Source of the DNA: Dethiosulfatibacter aminovorans DSM 17477
GTDB lineage: Bacteria > Bacillota > Clostridia > Tissierellales > Dethiosulfatibacteraceae
Direction: 5' to 3'
Assembly (NCBI RefSeq): GCF_900142005.1
Contig: NZ_FQZL01000006.1
Location: 186,001-250,000 of the forward strand
DNA: 64,000 bases
Part shown: in pieces, positions 37,421-45,635 of the stretch
Layout: every line of letters starts with the position of its first letter
Numbering within the stretch: the stretch's first letter is position 1
Notes under the pieces: model-generated
What the model saw: only the letters and a program-made list of their open reading frames with translations
Database searches by the model: none
Told to the model about the DNA's origin: nothing
Made by a program: the position numbers and the translations under genes

Positions 37421-39454
37421 CTAATTTAAAATGATTTTTTTATCTTTATAGTATTTGTGTATGCTGTTTTTAATACTTTCAAAACCTTCTTGATCAATCA
37501 GGTTTTCTTCCACTATTCTTTTGGACTCCTCGTGAATCACTTCTATCATACCGGAATAATCATATGTCGATGCAAATTTGAGTTCGACAGTTCCATGCTG
37601 CCTTACTCCGAGAAATTCCCCGGGACCTCTCAACTTCAAGTCTTCCCCCGCTATGTAGAACCCGTCATTGGATTTTTCTATTGCCTTAAGTCTTTCCATT
37701 GTATTGCTGTTTTTAGAATCTGTAACAAGGAAACAATATGATTTTTCACTTCCCCTGCCTACTCGACCTCTCAACTGATGCAACTGCGAAAGTCCAAATC
37801 TTTCCGCTCCTTCTATAACCATTACTGTTGCATTAGGTACGTTCACCCCTACCTCTACAACTGTTGTTGCAACCAGTATGTCGATTTCACCGTCTTCAAA
37901 TCCCCTAAAGACTTTTTCCTTTTCTTCGCTTTTAAGTTTTCCGTGTATAGTGGCTATATTGAAGCTTGACAACTCTCCTTCCAGTTTTTCCCGTATCTCA
38001 TCAACTGAAATCATGCCATTTTCGTTATCGGCAATGGAAGGAGCCACAAAATATATCTGTCTACCCTTATCCAGCTCCCCTCTTACAAATTTCAAAAGCT
38101 TTTCATATCTCTTCCCTCTTATTATAAAGGTATCTATCTTCTTTCTTCCCGGAGGTAGTTCGTCAATCACCGATACGTCCAGATCTCCATAGATTATCAA
38201 TGACAAAGTTCTAGGTATCGGTGTAGCGCTCATGACGAGCACATCTGGATTATTACCCTTTCCTGATATCAATGAGCGTTGCTTTACGCCAAACCTGTGC
38301 TGTTCGTCAGTGACAACAAGCCCCAGATTTTTGAAAACCACATCATCCTGTATAAGTGCATGTGTTCCTATAATAAAGTCAATATCATGATTCCTGATTT
38401 TTTTCTTGATTTCTTCCTTTTCTTTCTTCTTCTGGCTTCCCAACAGCACTTCCGTCTTGATTCCAAGATTTGAAAACATTTCACAAAATCCTTCATAATG
38501 CTGTCTTGCAAGGACCTCTGTAGGTGCCATCAATGCACATTGATAACCATTTTTGAATGCAAGAAAAGCCGCAAAGAAAGATACAATCGTTTTTCCGCTG
38601 CCAACGTCTCCCTGAACAAGTCTGTTCATTATCCTGTTCGAACACATATCCGTCTTCATTTCTTCAATCACCCTGTTTTGTGCACCGGTAAGCTCAAATT
38701 TCAGATATTTCTTGAATTCTTCAATATCATTATTAAAGCGATGAATATTGCCTTTTTTAATTGCCGTCTTGGCTTTAACAGCTGCAAGCCCAAGCTGAAG
38801 TATTAAGAGTTCCTCAAAGGCAAGGGTGATTTTTGCTCTCTGGTAAGATTTCCTGTCCGTAGGGAAATGTATGCATCTCAGGGCGTCCCTGCGGTTCATA
38901 AGTTTGTACTTCCCAATAAGATATTCAGGAATTATGTTTTCAACACTCCTGCCATACTTTTTAAAAAAGCTGGTTATTGCCTTTTTCACCTCATAATTCT
39001 GTATACCCTTGCTAAGTCTGTATACAGGCTTGATGCCCATTATTTTATGGGAATTATGCATATTCTCAATTTCAGGATTTACTATATGAAGCCTTCCGTT
39101 GAACTCCTGTATCTTTCCATAAAGGCAGGCGTCACGATAATTTGATATTTTATCTCCGATATATGGCTGGTTGAACCAGATGGCTTTTATGACTCCAGTA
39201 TCATCGGAACAATCCACCTCTGTTAAACTTTTCCTGTATCTTGACGTCCTGCTCCTGACACCTGATGCCAGCCTTATGGAAATCAAAGCCTTTTCGCCGA
39301 TTTCAAGTTGAGATACAGGTCTGGATACAGTTCTGTCTTCGTATCTGTAGGGATAGTATCCCAGAAGATCATCAACTGTAAAGATGCCAAGTCTGTTCAA
39401 TTTCTCTATGCTTTTAATCCCTATACCCGGTATGTCTTTAAGGGTCACGTTCAT
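37421..39454 (-). CDS. recG: ATP-dependent DNA helicase RecG
   Basis: Remodels stalled forks and branched DNA. The N-terminal wedge/OB region starts with a helix-hairpin-helix (DIPGIGIKSIEKLNRLGI). Helicase motifs follow: I in LVQGDVGSGKTIVSFFA, II as DEQH in VVTDEQHRFGVKQR, III in VMSATPIPRTL, V in VVEVGVNVPNATVM and VI in QLRGRVGRGSEKSYC. The ATG at 39454 has GAGGTG 5 bases upstream and gives 677 residues. The longer frame start at 39478 overlaps the -10 box. Confidence 0.96.
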   Translation of the reverse strand: MNVTLKDIPGIGIKSIEKLNRLGIFTVDDLLGYYPYRYEDRTVSRPVSQLEIGEKALISIRLASGVRSRTSRYRKSLTEVDCSDDTGVIKAIWFNQPYIGDKISNYRDACLYGKIQEFNGRLHIVNPEIENMHNSHKIMGIKPVYRLSKGIQNYEVKKAITSFFKKYGRSVENIIPEYLIGKYKLMNRRDALRCIHFPTDRKSYQRAKITLAFEELLILQLGLAAVKAKTAIKKGNIHRFNNDIEEFKKYLKFELTGAQNRVIEEMKTDMCSNRIMNRLVQGDVGSGKTIVSFFAAFLAFKNGYQCALMAPTEVLARQHYEGFCEMFSNLGIKTEVLLGSQKKKEKEEIKKKIRNHDIDFIIGTHALIQDDVVFKNLGLVVTDEQHRFGVKQRSLISGKGNNPDVLVMSATPIPRTLSLIIYGDLDVSVIDELPPGRKKIDTFIIRGKRYEKLLKFVRGELDKGRQIYFVAPSIADNENGMISVDEIREKLEGELSSFNIATIHGKLKSEEKEKVFRGFEDGEIDILVATTVVEVGVNVPNATVMVIEGAERFGLSQLHQLRGRVGRGSEKSYCFLVTDSKNSNTMERLKAIEKSNDGFYIAGEDLKLRGPGEFLGVRQHGTVELKFASTYDYSGMIEVIHEESKRIVEENLIDQEGFESIKNSIHKYYKDKKIILN

Positions 39455-39476
39455 AAACACCTCTAAATCCAATAGC

Positions 39477-39506
39477 ATTATACCAAGAGCCGTTTATTCA
39501 CGACAA
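39477..39506 (-). promoter_or_regulatory. Promoter of recG within an inverted repeat
   Basis: On the minus strand TTGTCG (39501-39506), 18 bases, TATAAT (39477-39482). It is enclosed by the inverted repeat AATAGCATTA (39471-39480) and TAATGCTATT (39513-39522), which could be an operator. Confidence 0.5.
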
Positions 39507-39524
39507 TCAGCATAATGCTATTCC

Positions 39525-41141
39525 TTACTCTACTGATACAATGTAATAATAGAGGGGCTGCCCTCCCGATATCAGCTCTATATCACAGTCTTCAGCGTAT
39601 TCCTCTATTTCAGCTGCAATTTCTTCAGCCTCCTTCTTGTCCACTTCTTCACCGTAGATCAATGTGATCAAGTAACTGTCCTCATCTATCATTTCCTTTA
39701 AAAGATTAAGGGTTTCTTCCTTTTTGTCTTCACCGTTTGATATTATCTTTCCATCATGGATTGTTATTATATTATCCTTCTTGATTTCCATATCATTAAC
39801 AACCGTATCCCTTACTGCATAAGTGACTTGACCGGTTTTAACATTTGCCAGAGCATTGAGCATTTCAACCTCATTTTCTGTTTCATCTATTTCGGGATTG
39901 TATGCAATCATGGCTGCAATACCCTGCGGTATGGTCTTTGTCGGTATCACAAATATATTTTTGTCTGAAATTTCCTTTGCCTGGTTGGCCGCCAATATTA
40001 TATTGCTGTTGTTGGGAAGTATGAATATGTTGTCTGAATTAACCGAATCAACGGCCTTCATTATGTCTTCCGTACTGGGATTCATAGTCTGTCCACCCGA
40101 TATGAATATATCCACGCCCAGTTCCTCAAAAACCTTTTTTACACCTTCTCCCATTCCTATGGAAATAAATGCATCCTTCTTCTTTTCCATTGGCTTGGCA
40201 GATTTCTGCTTGTCCCTGAACTGCTTTCTCATATTGTCTATCTTGATATTTATCAGCTCTCCATATTGTCCGGCCCTGTCAAGAACGTATCCGGGTTCAT
40301 TTGTATGGATATGGACCTTTATAATGTCATCGTTCTTGATGCACACAATGGAATCGCCCTTGTTTTTTATTATGTCGAGAAATTTCTCCCTTTCTACGGA
40401 AGCCTTGTTGATAATAAACTCCGTACAGTATGCAAATTTTATGTCTTCTTCAAAAAGAAAAAGCCCAAGTTCATCTTCTGTGTCTTTTATTTCGACATTT
40501 TCGACATCAATGGCTTCGATCTTTTCACCCTTGAGATAGAGCAAAGCTCCCTCCATAAGAAAAACAAGGCCCTGTCCTCCCGCATCTACAACTCCTGCCT
40601 GTTTTAAAACATCAAGCATTTCAGGAGTTCTTCTCAATGCATCCTTTGCATGTTCGACAACAATCTCTAAAAAGTCTACAATTTTCTCATACTTGGCATA
40701 TATCTCTATTGCCTTCTCCGCTGATTCTCTTGCCACCGTAAGGATTGTCCCCTCGACTGGTTTCATGACAGCGTTGTATGCCGTATCAGATGCTGATTTT
40801 AACGCTTCCGCTATTACTTTGGTGCTGATTTCCTCTTTATCTTTAAAGCCCTCAGAAAAGCCTCTTAAAAGCTGTGACAGTATGACTCCCGAATTTCCCC
40901 TTGCACCCATAAGTGATCCGTTCGCTGCCGCCTTGACAGCTTTTCTGGCATCGGTATATTCATATTCCGTAGCCTCTTTCACTGCTGACTGTATAGTAAG
41001 GTGCATATTTGTTCCTGTGTCTCCATCCGGTACAGGAAATACATTTAAAGCATCCACCATATTCTTGTTCTTCTCCAGGTTGGCTGCCATACTAAGAATT
41101 ATTTCCCTGATAGCCTCGCTGTTTATGTTGTTAATATTCAT
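39525..41141 (-). CDS. fakA: Fatty acid kinase catalytic subunit FakA (DAK phosphatase family)
   Basis: Phosphorylates exogenous fatty acids bound to FakB, feeding PlsX-PlsY. The 538-residue protein has the DhaL kinase domain first: NVFPVPDGDTGTNMHLTIQ with Mg-binding Asp residues, then ANGSLMGARGNSGVILSQLL, and TILTVARESAEKA. Middle linker, then a C-terminal DegV-like domain (SNIILAANQAKEI, IPTKTIPQGIAAMIAYNP, LITLIYGEEV). It follows an asp23-family gene by 17 bases, the standard pairing. No fakB is in the window. Confidence 0.95.
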   Translation of the reverse strand: MNINNINSEAIREIILSMAANLEKNKNMVDALNVFPVPDGDTGTNMHLTIQSAVKEATEYEYTDARKAVKAAANGSLMGARGNSGVILSQLLRGFSEGFKDKEEISTKVIAEALKSASDTAYNAVMKPVEGTILTVARESAEKAIEIYAKYEKIVDFLEIVVEHAKDALRRTPEMLDVLKQAGVVDAGGQGLVFLMEGALLYLKGEKIEAIDVENVEIKDTEDELGLFLFEEDIKFAYCTEFIINKASVEREKFLDIIKNKGDSIVCIKNDDIIKVHIHTNEPGYVLDRAGQYGELINIKIDNMRKQFRDKQKSAKPMEKKKDAFISIGMGEGVKKVFEELGVDIFISGGQTMNPSTEDIMKAVDSVNSDNIFILPNNSNIILAANQAKEISDKNIFVIPTKTIPQGIAAMIAYNPEIDETENEVEMLNALANVKTGQVTYAVRDTVVNDMEIKKDNIITIHDGKIISNGEDKKEETLNLLKEMIDEDSYLITLIYGEEVDKKEAEEIAAEIEEYAEDCDIELISGGQPLYYYIVSVE

Positions 41142-41158
41142 TTTGTCCTCCTATGATT

Positions 41159-41512
41159 CTACTGTACCCGTACTCCCTGGACATGTACATTGACGCTCTT
41201 TACTGCCAATCCTGTATATTTTTCAATATTGTATTTTACTTTTGCAATAATATTTTCTGCAACTGTTGATATTCTGACTCCATATTGTACTATAACAAAC
41301 AAATCTATAATCACACTGTTTTCCTTAAGTGTAACTTTAACACCCTTGGTCAGCTGTTCTTTTCTTGCCAGTTCAAAGAATCCTTCTGTTGCACTCTTTG
41401 CAGCCATGCCTACTATACCATAGCATTCTATGGCAGCCATGCCTGACAACGTTGCTACAACTTGCTCATCAATGTTTATATATCCATTATCACTATTAAT
41501 CTTTACTGACAT
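41159..41512 (-). CDS. Asp23/Gls24 family envelope stress protein
   Basis: A 117-residue member of the alkaline-shock family that in Gram-positives sits near the membrane. Features: GYINIDEQVVATLSGMAAIE, YGIVGMAAKSATEGFFELAR, VTLKENSVIIDLFVIVQYGV and a C-terminal VKSVNVHVQGVRV strand. It is paired with fakA, divergent from rpmB, and read from a promoter that shares its -35 box with the rpmB promoter. Confidence 0.94.
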   Translation of the reverse strand: MSVKINSDNGYINIDEQVVATLSGMAAIECYGIVGMAAKSATEGFFELARKEQLTKGVKVTLKENSVIIDLFVIVQYGVRISTVAENIIAKVKYNIEKYTGLAVKSVNVHVQGVRVQ

Positions 41513-41546
41513 GATTTTCCTCCAATTATTATTTACTACAAAGAAT

Positions 41547-41575
41547 ATTATAATAGCTTAAAATATTTATTGCAA
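41547..41575 (-). promoter_or_regulatory. Promoter of asp23-fakA
   Basis: On the minus strand TTGCAA (41570-41575), 17 bases, TATAAT (41547-41552). The TTGCAA box is its own reverse complement and is also the -35 of the rpmB promoter on the other strand. Confidence 0.7.
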
Positions 41576-41598
41576 TATATACTTTTTAATGTTAGAAT
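41570..41598 (+). promoter_or_regulatory. Promoter of rpmB
   Basis: TTGCAA (41570-41575), 17 bases, TAGAAT (41593-41598), predicted start near 41605. It shares the palindromic -35 box with the divergent asp23 promoter. Confidence 0.65.
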
Positions 41599-41659
41599 AT
41601 AACAGTTGATTTAAGAACGAAAATTTACATATTTATTTATGCTGATAGGAGGTGTGATT

Positions 41660-41851
41660 ATGGCTAAGTATTGTGAAGTTTGCGGCAAAGGCAAGATGTC
41701 AGGTCACAATGTAACTCACTCTGATAGAAAAATCAAAAGAACATGGAAACCTAATGTTAGAAGAATAAGAGTGCTGGAAAATGGTGTACCAAAGAGAAAA
41801 TATGTTTGTACCAGATGTATGAGATCTGGAAAGGTAGAAAGAGCAATATAG
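41660..41851 (+). CDS. rpmB: 50S ribosomal protein L28 (zinc type)
   Basis: 63 residues: MAKYCEVCGKGKMSGHNVTH, then RTWKPNVRRIRV and YVCTRCMRSGKV. The two CxxC pairs mark the zinc-containing paralogue. The ATG at 41660 has GGAGG 8 bases upstream; the frame is open 7 codons further up but without a site. It is alone on its strand and ends in a strong terminator. Confidence 0.97.
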   Translation: MAKYCEVCGKGKMSGHNVTHSDRKIKRTWKPNVRRIRVLENGVPKRKYVCTRCMRSGKVERAI

Positions 41852-41886
41852 TAGGAAAAGAAAGCAGCTATGCTGCTGTAAATCAG

Positions 41887-41912
41887 TGCGGAGAATACTC
41901 CGCATTTTTTTT
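41887..41912 (+). terminator. Terminator after rpmB
   Basis: TGCGGAG-AATA-CTCCGCA followed by TTTTTTTT. A smaller GCAGC/GCTGC hairpin lies just upstream at 41866-41877. Confidence 0.92.
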
Positions 41913-41945
41913 GTGCCTTTTTCCCTCCCCAAATACACTGACATT

Positions 41946-42030
41946 AAAATTCTCAGGACATCGAGTCCCGAGAATTATCTGACGTTCAAGCGAGTGATAA
42001 TTCCCAGAAACCGGAATTATCTTAAACACC
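41946..42030. repeat. Dispersed intergenic palindromic element, short complete copy
   Basis: Two hairpins. Head: AATTCTC (41948-41954) with GAGAATT (41970-41976), enclosing GGAC/GTCC. Tail: GACGTTCAAG + CGAGT + GATAATTCC (41981-42004) with GGAATTATC (42013-42021) + TTAAACACC (42022-42030). The outer tail arm pairs imperfectly. It lies between the rpmB terminator and the asnS terminator. Confidence 0.8.
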
Positions 42031-42040
42031 ATGTACATTA

Positions 42041-42069
42041 AAATACCGCCAACCACTTGGCTGACGGTA
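42041..42069 (-). terminator. Terminator after asnS
   Basis: On the minus strand ACCGTCAGCCAA-GTGG-TTGGCGGT with a small internal mismatch, followed by ATTTTAATG. Confidence 0.72.
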
Positions 42070-42084
42070 CAAGTTTATCACCTA

Positions 42085-43470
42085 TTAAAATTCTGCATTA
42101 TTTGGAGTTCTGGGGAATGGTATTACGTCCCTGATATTGCCTATTCCTGTCAAATACATGATAAGCCTTTCAAAGCCAAGACCGTATCCGGAATGATATG
42201 CGCACCCGAATTTCCTGAGTTCCAGATACCACCATAGTTCCTCCGCAGCTATTCCCAGCTCTTCAACTTTCTTCATGAGTACATCATGTCTTTCTTCCCT
42301 CTGCGAACCGCCGATTATCTCACCAACACCAGGTGCCAGGAGGTCCATAGCTGCAACAGTCTTGTTGTCGTCATTGTGTCTCATATAGAATGCCTTGATT
42401 TCCTTTGGATAATCCGTTACAAAAACAGGTTTTCCATAAATGCTTTCAGTCAGGAATCTTTCATGTTCCGTCTGCAGGTCAATCCCCCACTCCACCTTAT
42501 AATCGAACTTCTCGCCACTGGCTATGAGCTTTTCAACAGCTTCAGTGTAGGTTATCCTTTCAAAATCCGAGTTTCTTACATTTTCAAGTCTTTCAATAAG
42601 TCCCTTGTCGACAAACTTGTTGAAAAATTCAATTTCATCCCTATTGTTTTCAAGCACATAGTCTATGATGTATTTTATCATGGCTTCGGCCATATCCATA
42701 TTTCCGTTAATGTCCGTAAAGGCCATCTCGGGCTCTATCATCCAAAATTCTGCTGCATGCCTTGAAGTATTTGAATTCTCAGCTCTGAATGTCGGTCCGA
42801 AGGTATAAACATTCTTGTATGCCAGTGCAAATGTTTCAGCTTCCAGCTGTCCGCTTACTGTCAAGTTTGTTTTCCTTCCGAAAAAGTCTTCCGAAAAGTC
42901 CTCTCCCTTCGTTTTCAGTGTTTCCTCATAGTTTAGAGTTGTTACATTAAACATCTCTCCGGCACCTTCAGCATCACTGGAAGTTATTATGGGAGTATTG
43001 ACATAAATGAAACCCTGCTCCTGAAAAAACTTGTGAACTGCAAATGCAGCTGAAGACCTGATTCTAAAGCCTGCTGAATAAATGTTTGCCCTGGGTCTAA
43101 GATGCGCAATTGTCCTCATATATTCCAATGTATGTCTCTTTTTCTGCAGCGGATAGCTTGAATCACAGTCGGCTATAAGGCCTATAAGGGAAGCCTTGAC
43201 TTCATAATCCTGTTTTGCATCAGGTGTCTCAACTAAAATACCTTCAACTTCGATTGCCGCTCCAGTCTTGAACTTTTTCAATTCGTTAAAATTATCCAAA
43301 CCGTCTTCAAAAACAACTTGAATGTTTTTAAAAGATGTACCATCGTTTATTTCAATAAAGCCAAATTGCTTCGATGCTCTCAAAGTCTTTATCCAGCCTT
43401 CCAGTCTTATTTCCTTGTTGAAAAATTCCGATGGATTTCCTATGAGTTTTCTTAAATCTGTCGTTTCCAT
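42085..43470 (-). CDS. asnS: Asparaginyl-tRNA synthetase
   Basis: Class IIb synthetase. N-terminal OB-fold ([20 protein letters not shown]), motif 1 region [18 protein letters not shown], motif 2 [20 protein letters not shown], and motif 3 [20 protein letters not shown]. The FRAENSNT segment rather than RDED distinguishes it from AspRS. 461 residues. It lies 3 bases after thiN, so there is no room for a T-box between them; its expression depends on the upstream transcript. Confidence 0.97.
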   Translation of the reverse strand: METTDLRKLIGNPSEFFNKEIRLEGWIKTLRASKQFGFIEINDGTSFKNIQVVFEDGLDNFNELKKFKTGAAIEVEGILVETPDAKQDYEVKASLIGLIADCDSSYPLQKKRHTLEYMRTIAHLRPRANIYSAGFRIRSSAAFAVHKFFQEQGFIYVNTPIITSSDAEGAGEMFNVTTLNYEETLKTKGEDFSEDFFGRKTNLTVSGQLEAETFALAYKNVYTFGPTFRAENSNTSRHAAEFWMIEPEMAFTDINGNMDMAEAMIKYIIDYVLENNRDEIEFFNKFVDKGLIERLENVRNSDFERITYTEAVEKLIASGEKFDYKVEWGIDLQTEHERFLTESIYGKPVFVTDYPKEIKAFYMRHNDDNKTVAAMDLLAPGVGEIIGGSQREERHDVLMKKVEELGIAAEELWWYLELRKFGCAYHSGYGLGFERLIMYLTGIGNIRDVIPFPRTPNNAEF

Positions 43471-43472
43471 TT

Positions 43473-44105
43473 CTAATCCTCCAAATCTGTTATTATTACT
43501 ATGGCAGTACCGCTTTTAATTTTTATTAAAGCTTCATCCTCTTCGATGATATTGCTTACACAAAGCGAATCGCCCAAATTGACGGTTCTATTGTCAAGAG
43601 GAAATCTAAATCCAACAAGGCATACTCCTTCAAGCTCCCTTTCCAGAGGAATTATTGACAAGGTTCTGCCTTTCATGTTGGATATTCTTTTATCGCCATC
43701 TATAATAAATGCTTCAAAATTATTGCCAATAATAATTATATTAGTACTTCTATATTTATAAAGCAACATAAAAGTGCTAAATACATGGTCTATTCTATCT
43801 CCAGTCGCATTTGCTACAGTGATTTTTTCAAATCCCTTTTCCAATGCATGGTTGATTGCAAGCTCGGTATCTGTAAAGTCTTTATCTTCAGGATATTCCA
43901 TTACATTAACATCGAAATTCTTAAATAATTCCGGATCTATGGAATCAAAGTCACCTAATAGAATATCGGGAGTCAGTCCATATTCAAAAGCTGTTTCTCC
44001 ACCCTTGTCGGCACAAATTATGAATGTATCCTCATCAACAAAAGAAATAATCCTATCCTTGGAAACTTTTTCTCCACCAGTAATTATGAGACACTTGTCA
44101 GGCAT
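43473..44105 (-). CDS. thiN: Thiamine pyrophosphokinase
   Basis: Makes thiamine diphosphate directly from thiamine and ATP. 210 residues with [50 protein letters not shown] and [20 protein letters not shown], followed by the beta-rich thiamine-binding C-terminal domain. It overlaps rpe by 8 bases; the rsgA-rpe-thiN order is standard for Firmicutes. Confidence 0.96.
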   Translation of the reverse strand: MPDKCLIITGGEKVSKDRIISFVDEDTFIICADKGGETAFEYGLTPDILLGDFDSIDPELFKNFDVNVMEYPEDKDFTDTELAINHALEKGFEKITVANATGDRIDHVFSTFMLLYKYRSTNIIIIGNNFEAFIIDGDKRISNMKGRTLSIIPLERELEGVCLVGFRFPLDNRTVNLGDSLCVSNIIEEDEALIKIKSGTAIVIITDLED

Positions 44106-44754
44106 TTACTATTTCCTTCAATCGCTTTATTTTTTCAGCAGGATTATCCGCCTTGAACACCTCTGAGCCGGCAACGAAAACATCCACTCCCCAACAGCTG
44201 ATTTCACCTATATTTGCTTCCTTTACTCCTCCGTCTATTTCAATGAGCAGTTCCTTGTTGTATTTGTCCCTAAGTTCCACAAGTTCAATCACCTTGTCTT
44301 TTGCCCCTTCGATAAATGACTGGCCGCCAAATCCCGGATTTACAGACATTATAAGAACCAGGTCAAGGTCCTTGATTATATCTTTCAGCAACATAACCGG
44401 AGTTGACGGGTTTAATGATACACCTGCCTTCAATCCCCTGTTTTTAATCTGCTGAACCACTCTATGAAGGTGTACAGTCGCTTCGTAATGTACTGTTATA
44501 ATGTCAGCCCCTGCATCTGCAAATTCATCTATATACCTGCCTGGATCTTCTATCATGAGATGAACATCAAAAACCCTTTCCGTTACATTTCTAATAGCCT
44601 TTATTACAGGTAATCCAAAACTGATGTTTGGCACAAACATCCCATCCATTACATCTATATGCACATACTCTGCACCCGCTTCATCTATCATTTTCACATC
44701 TTCTCCAAGTCTGCTGAAGTCTGCAGACAAGATTGATGGCGCAATCTTTTTCAT
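44098..44754 (-). CDS. rpe: Ribulose-phosphate 3-epimerase
   Basis: TIM-barrel enzyme of the pentose phosphate pathway. 218 residues: KKIAPSILSADFSRLGEDVK, YVHIDVMDGMFVPNISFG with the catalytic Asp, VHLMIEDPGRYI, MSVNPGFGGQSFI and LIEIDGGVKEANI with the second Asp. Overlaps the rsgA stop by 4 bases. Confidence 0.98.
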   Translation of the reverse strand: MKKIAPSILSADFSRLGEDVKMIDEAGAEYVHIDVMDGMFVPNISFGLPVIKAIRNVTERVFDVHLMIEDPGRYIDEFADAGADIITVHYEATVHLHRVVQQIKNRGLKAGVSLNPSTPVMLLKDIIKDLDLVLIMSVNPGFGGQSFIEGAKDKVIELVELRDKYNKELLIEIDGGVKEANIGEISCWGVDVFVAGSEVFKADNPAEKIKRLKEIVNA

Positions 44755-45635
44755 TTCCTTCCTCCTGAAATCAATTCCTTATATAATTCGACATAGCTGT
44801 CATATCGTTCCCTGCTTATTTCTCCATTTTCCACTGCTTCCTTTACACCGCAGTCAGGCTCCTTGTAATGATTGCAACTGGTAAACCTGCAGTCATTGTA
44901 TTCCTTGAATTCAATGAAATACTCCTTGAGATTGTATCTGTCTACACCTTCAAGGTTCAAATTGCTGAATCCGGCAGTGTCAACCACCCACCCGCCGAAA
45001 CTAAGCCTGAATATTTCGGCATGTCTGGTTGTATGCTTGCCTCGATTCAATTTTCTGCTGATTTCACCGGTTTTTAAATCCAGGCCTTCCTCTATTATGT
45101 TGACCATGGTAGACTTGCCCACACCTGACGGTCCGGCAAACACAGAAATCTTGCCTTTAAGTATTTCTTTAAGGCCATCTAGGGATTCTTGCATCATTTT
45201 AGATGTCAAAATGACGCTGTAGCCGGCTTTTTCATATAGCTCTTTTATTCTATTAGCTTCCCTCTCGTCAAGGTCAATCTTGTTGATGCATATCACAGCT
45301 TGAATATTGTTCAGCTCAGCCTGTATAAGAAACTTATCAAGAAGTTTGAAATTCGGATTCGGTTTCTTGACTGAAAATACAATTATAGCCTGTTCAACAT
45401 TTGCAACGGGAGGGCGTATGATTTCATTGCTTCGTTCGAAGATCTCTTCAATATATCCCATGGTCGAATCTTCTTCAGTTATTCTAATCCTGCATCTGTC
45501 TCCAACCAAAGGTTTGATGGACTGTTTCCTGAAAAGCCCCCTGGCCCTGCACTCTATAATTTCACTGCCTGTGTCTACATAGTAGAATCCACCTAAAGAT
45601 TTGAGAATGATGCCCTTTTGAATATTACTCTCCAA
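44751..45635 (-). CDS. rsgA: Ribosome small subunit-dependent GTPase RsgA (YloQ)
   Basis: Checks 30S maturation. N-terminal OB fold (GIILKSLGGFYYVDTGSEII), then a permuted GTPase with G4 ICINKIDL before G1 FAGPSGVGKSTMVN, switch KHTTRHAEIF and G3 VVDTAGFS. The zinc knuckle CRFTSCNHYKEPDCGV ends the protein. The start is TTG at 45635, 8 bases after AAGGAG and overlapping the prkC stop by 11 bases. No ATG is available nearby. Confidence 0.96.
   Translation of the reverse strand: MESNIQKGIILKSLGGFYYVDTGSEIIECRARGLFRKQSIKPLVGDRCRIRITEEDSTMGYIEEIFERSNEIIRPPVANVEQAIIVFSVKKPNPNFKLLDKFLIQAELNNIQAVICINKIDLDEREANRIKELYEKAGYSVILTSKMMQESLDGLKEILKGKISVFAGPSGVGKSTMVNIIEEGLDLKTGEISRKLNRGKHTTRHAEIFRLSFGGWVVDTAGFSNLNLEGVDRYNLKEYFIEFKEYNDCRFTSCNHYKEPDCGVKEAVENGEISRERYDSYVELYKELISGGRK

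Noticed and set aside
39856-40539. Open frame of 227 codons on the plus strand
   Set aside because: It is antisense to fakA, whose domains are complete; Ser/Phe-rich shadow frame.
43465-43480. T-box leader expected for asnS
   Set aside because: Only 2 bases separate thiN from asnS; there is no untranslated leader to hold one.
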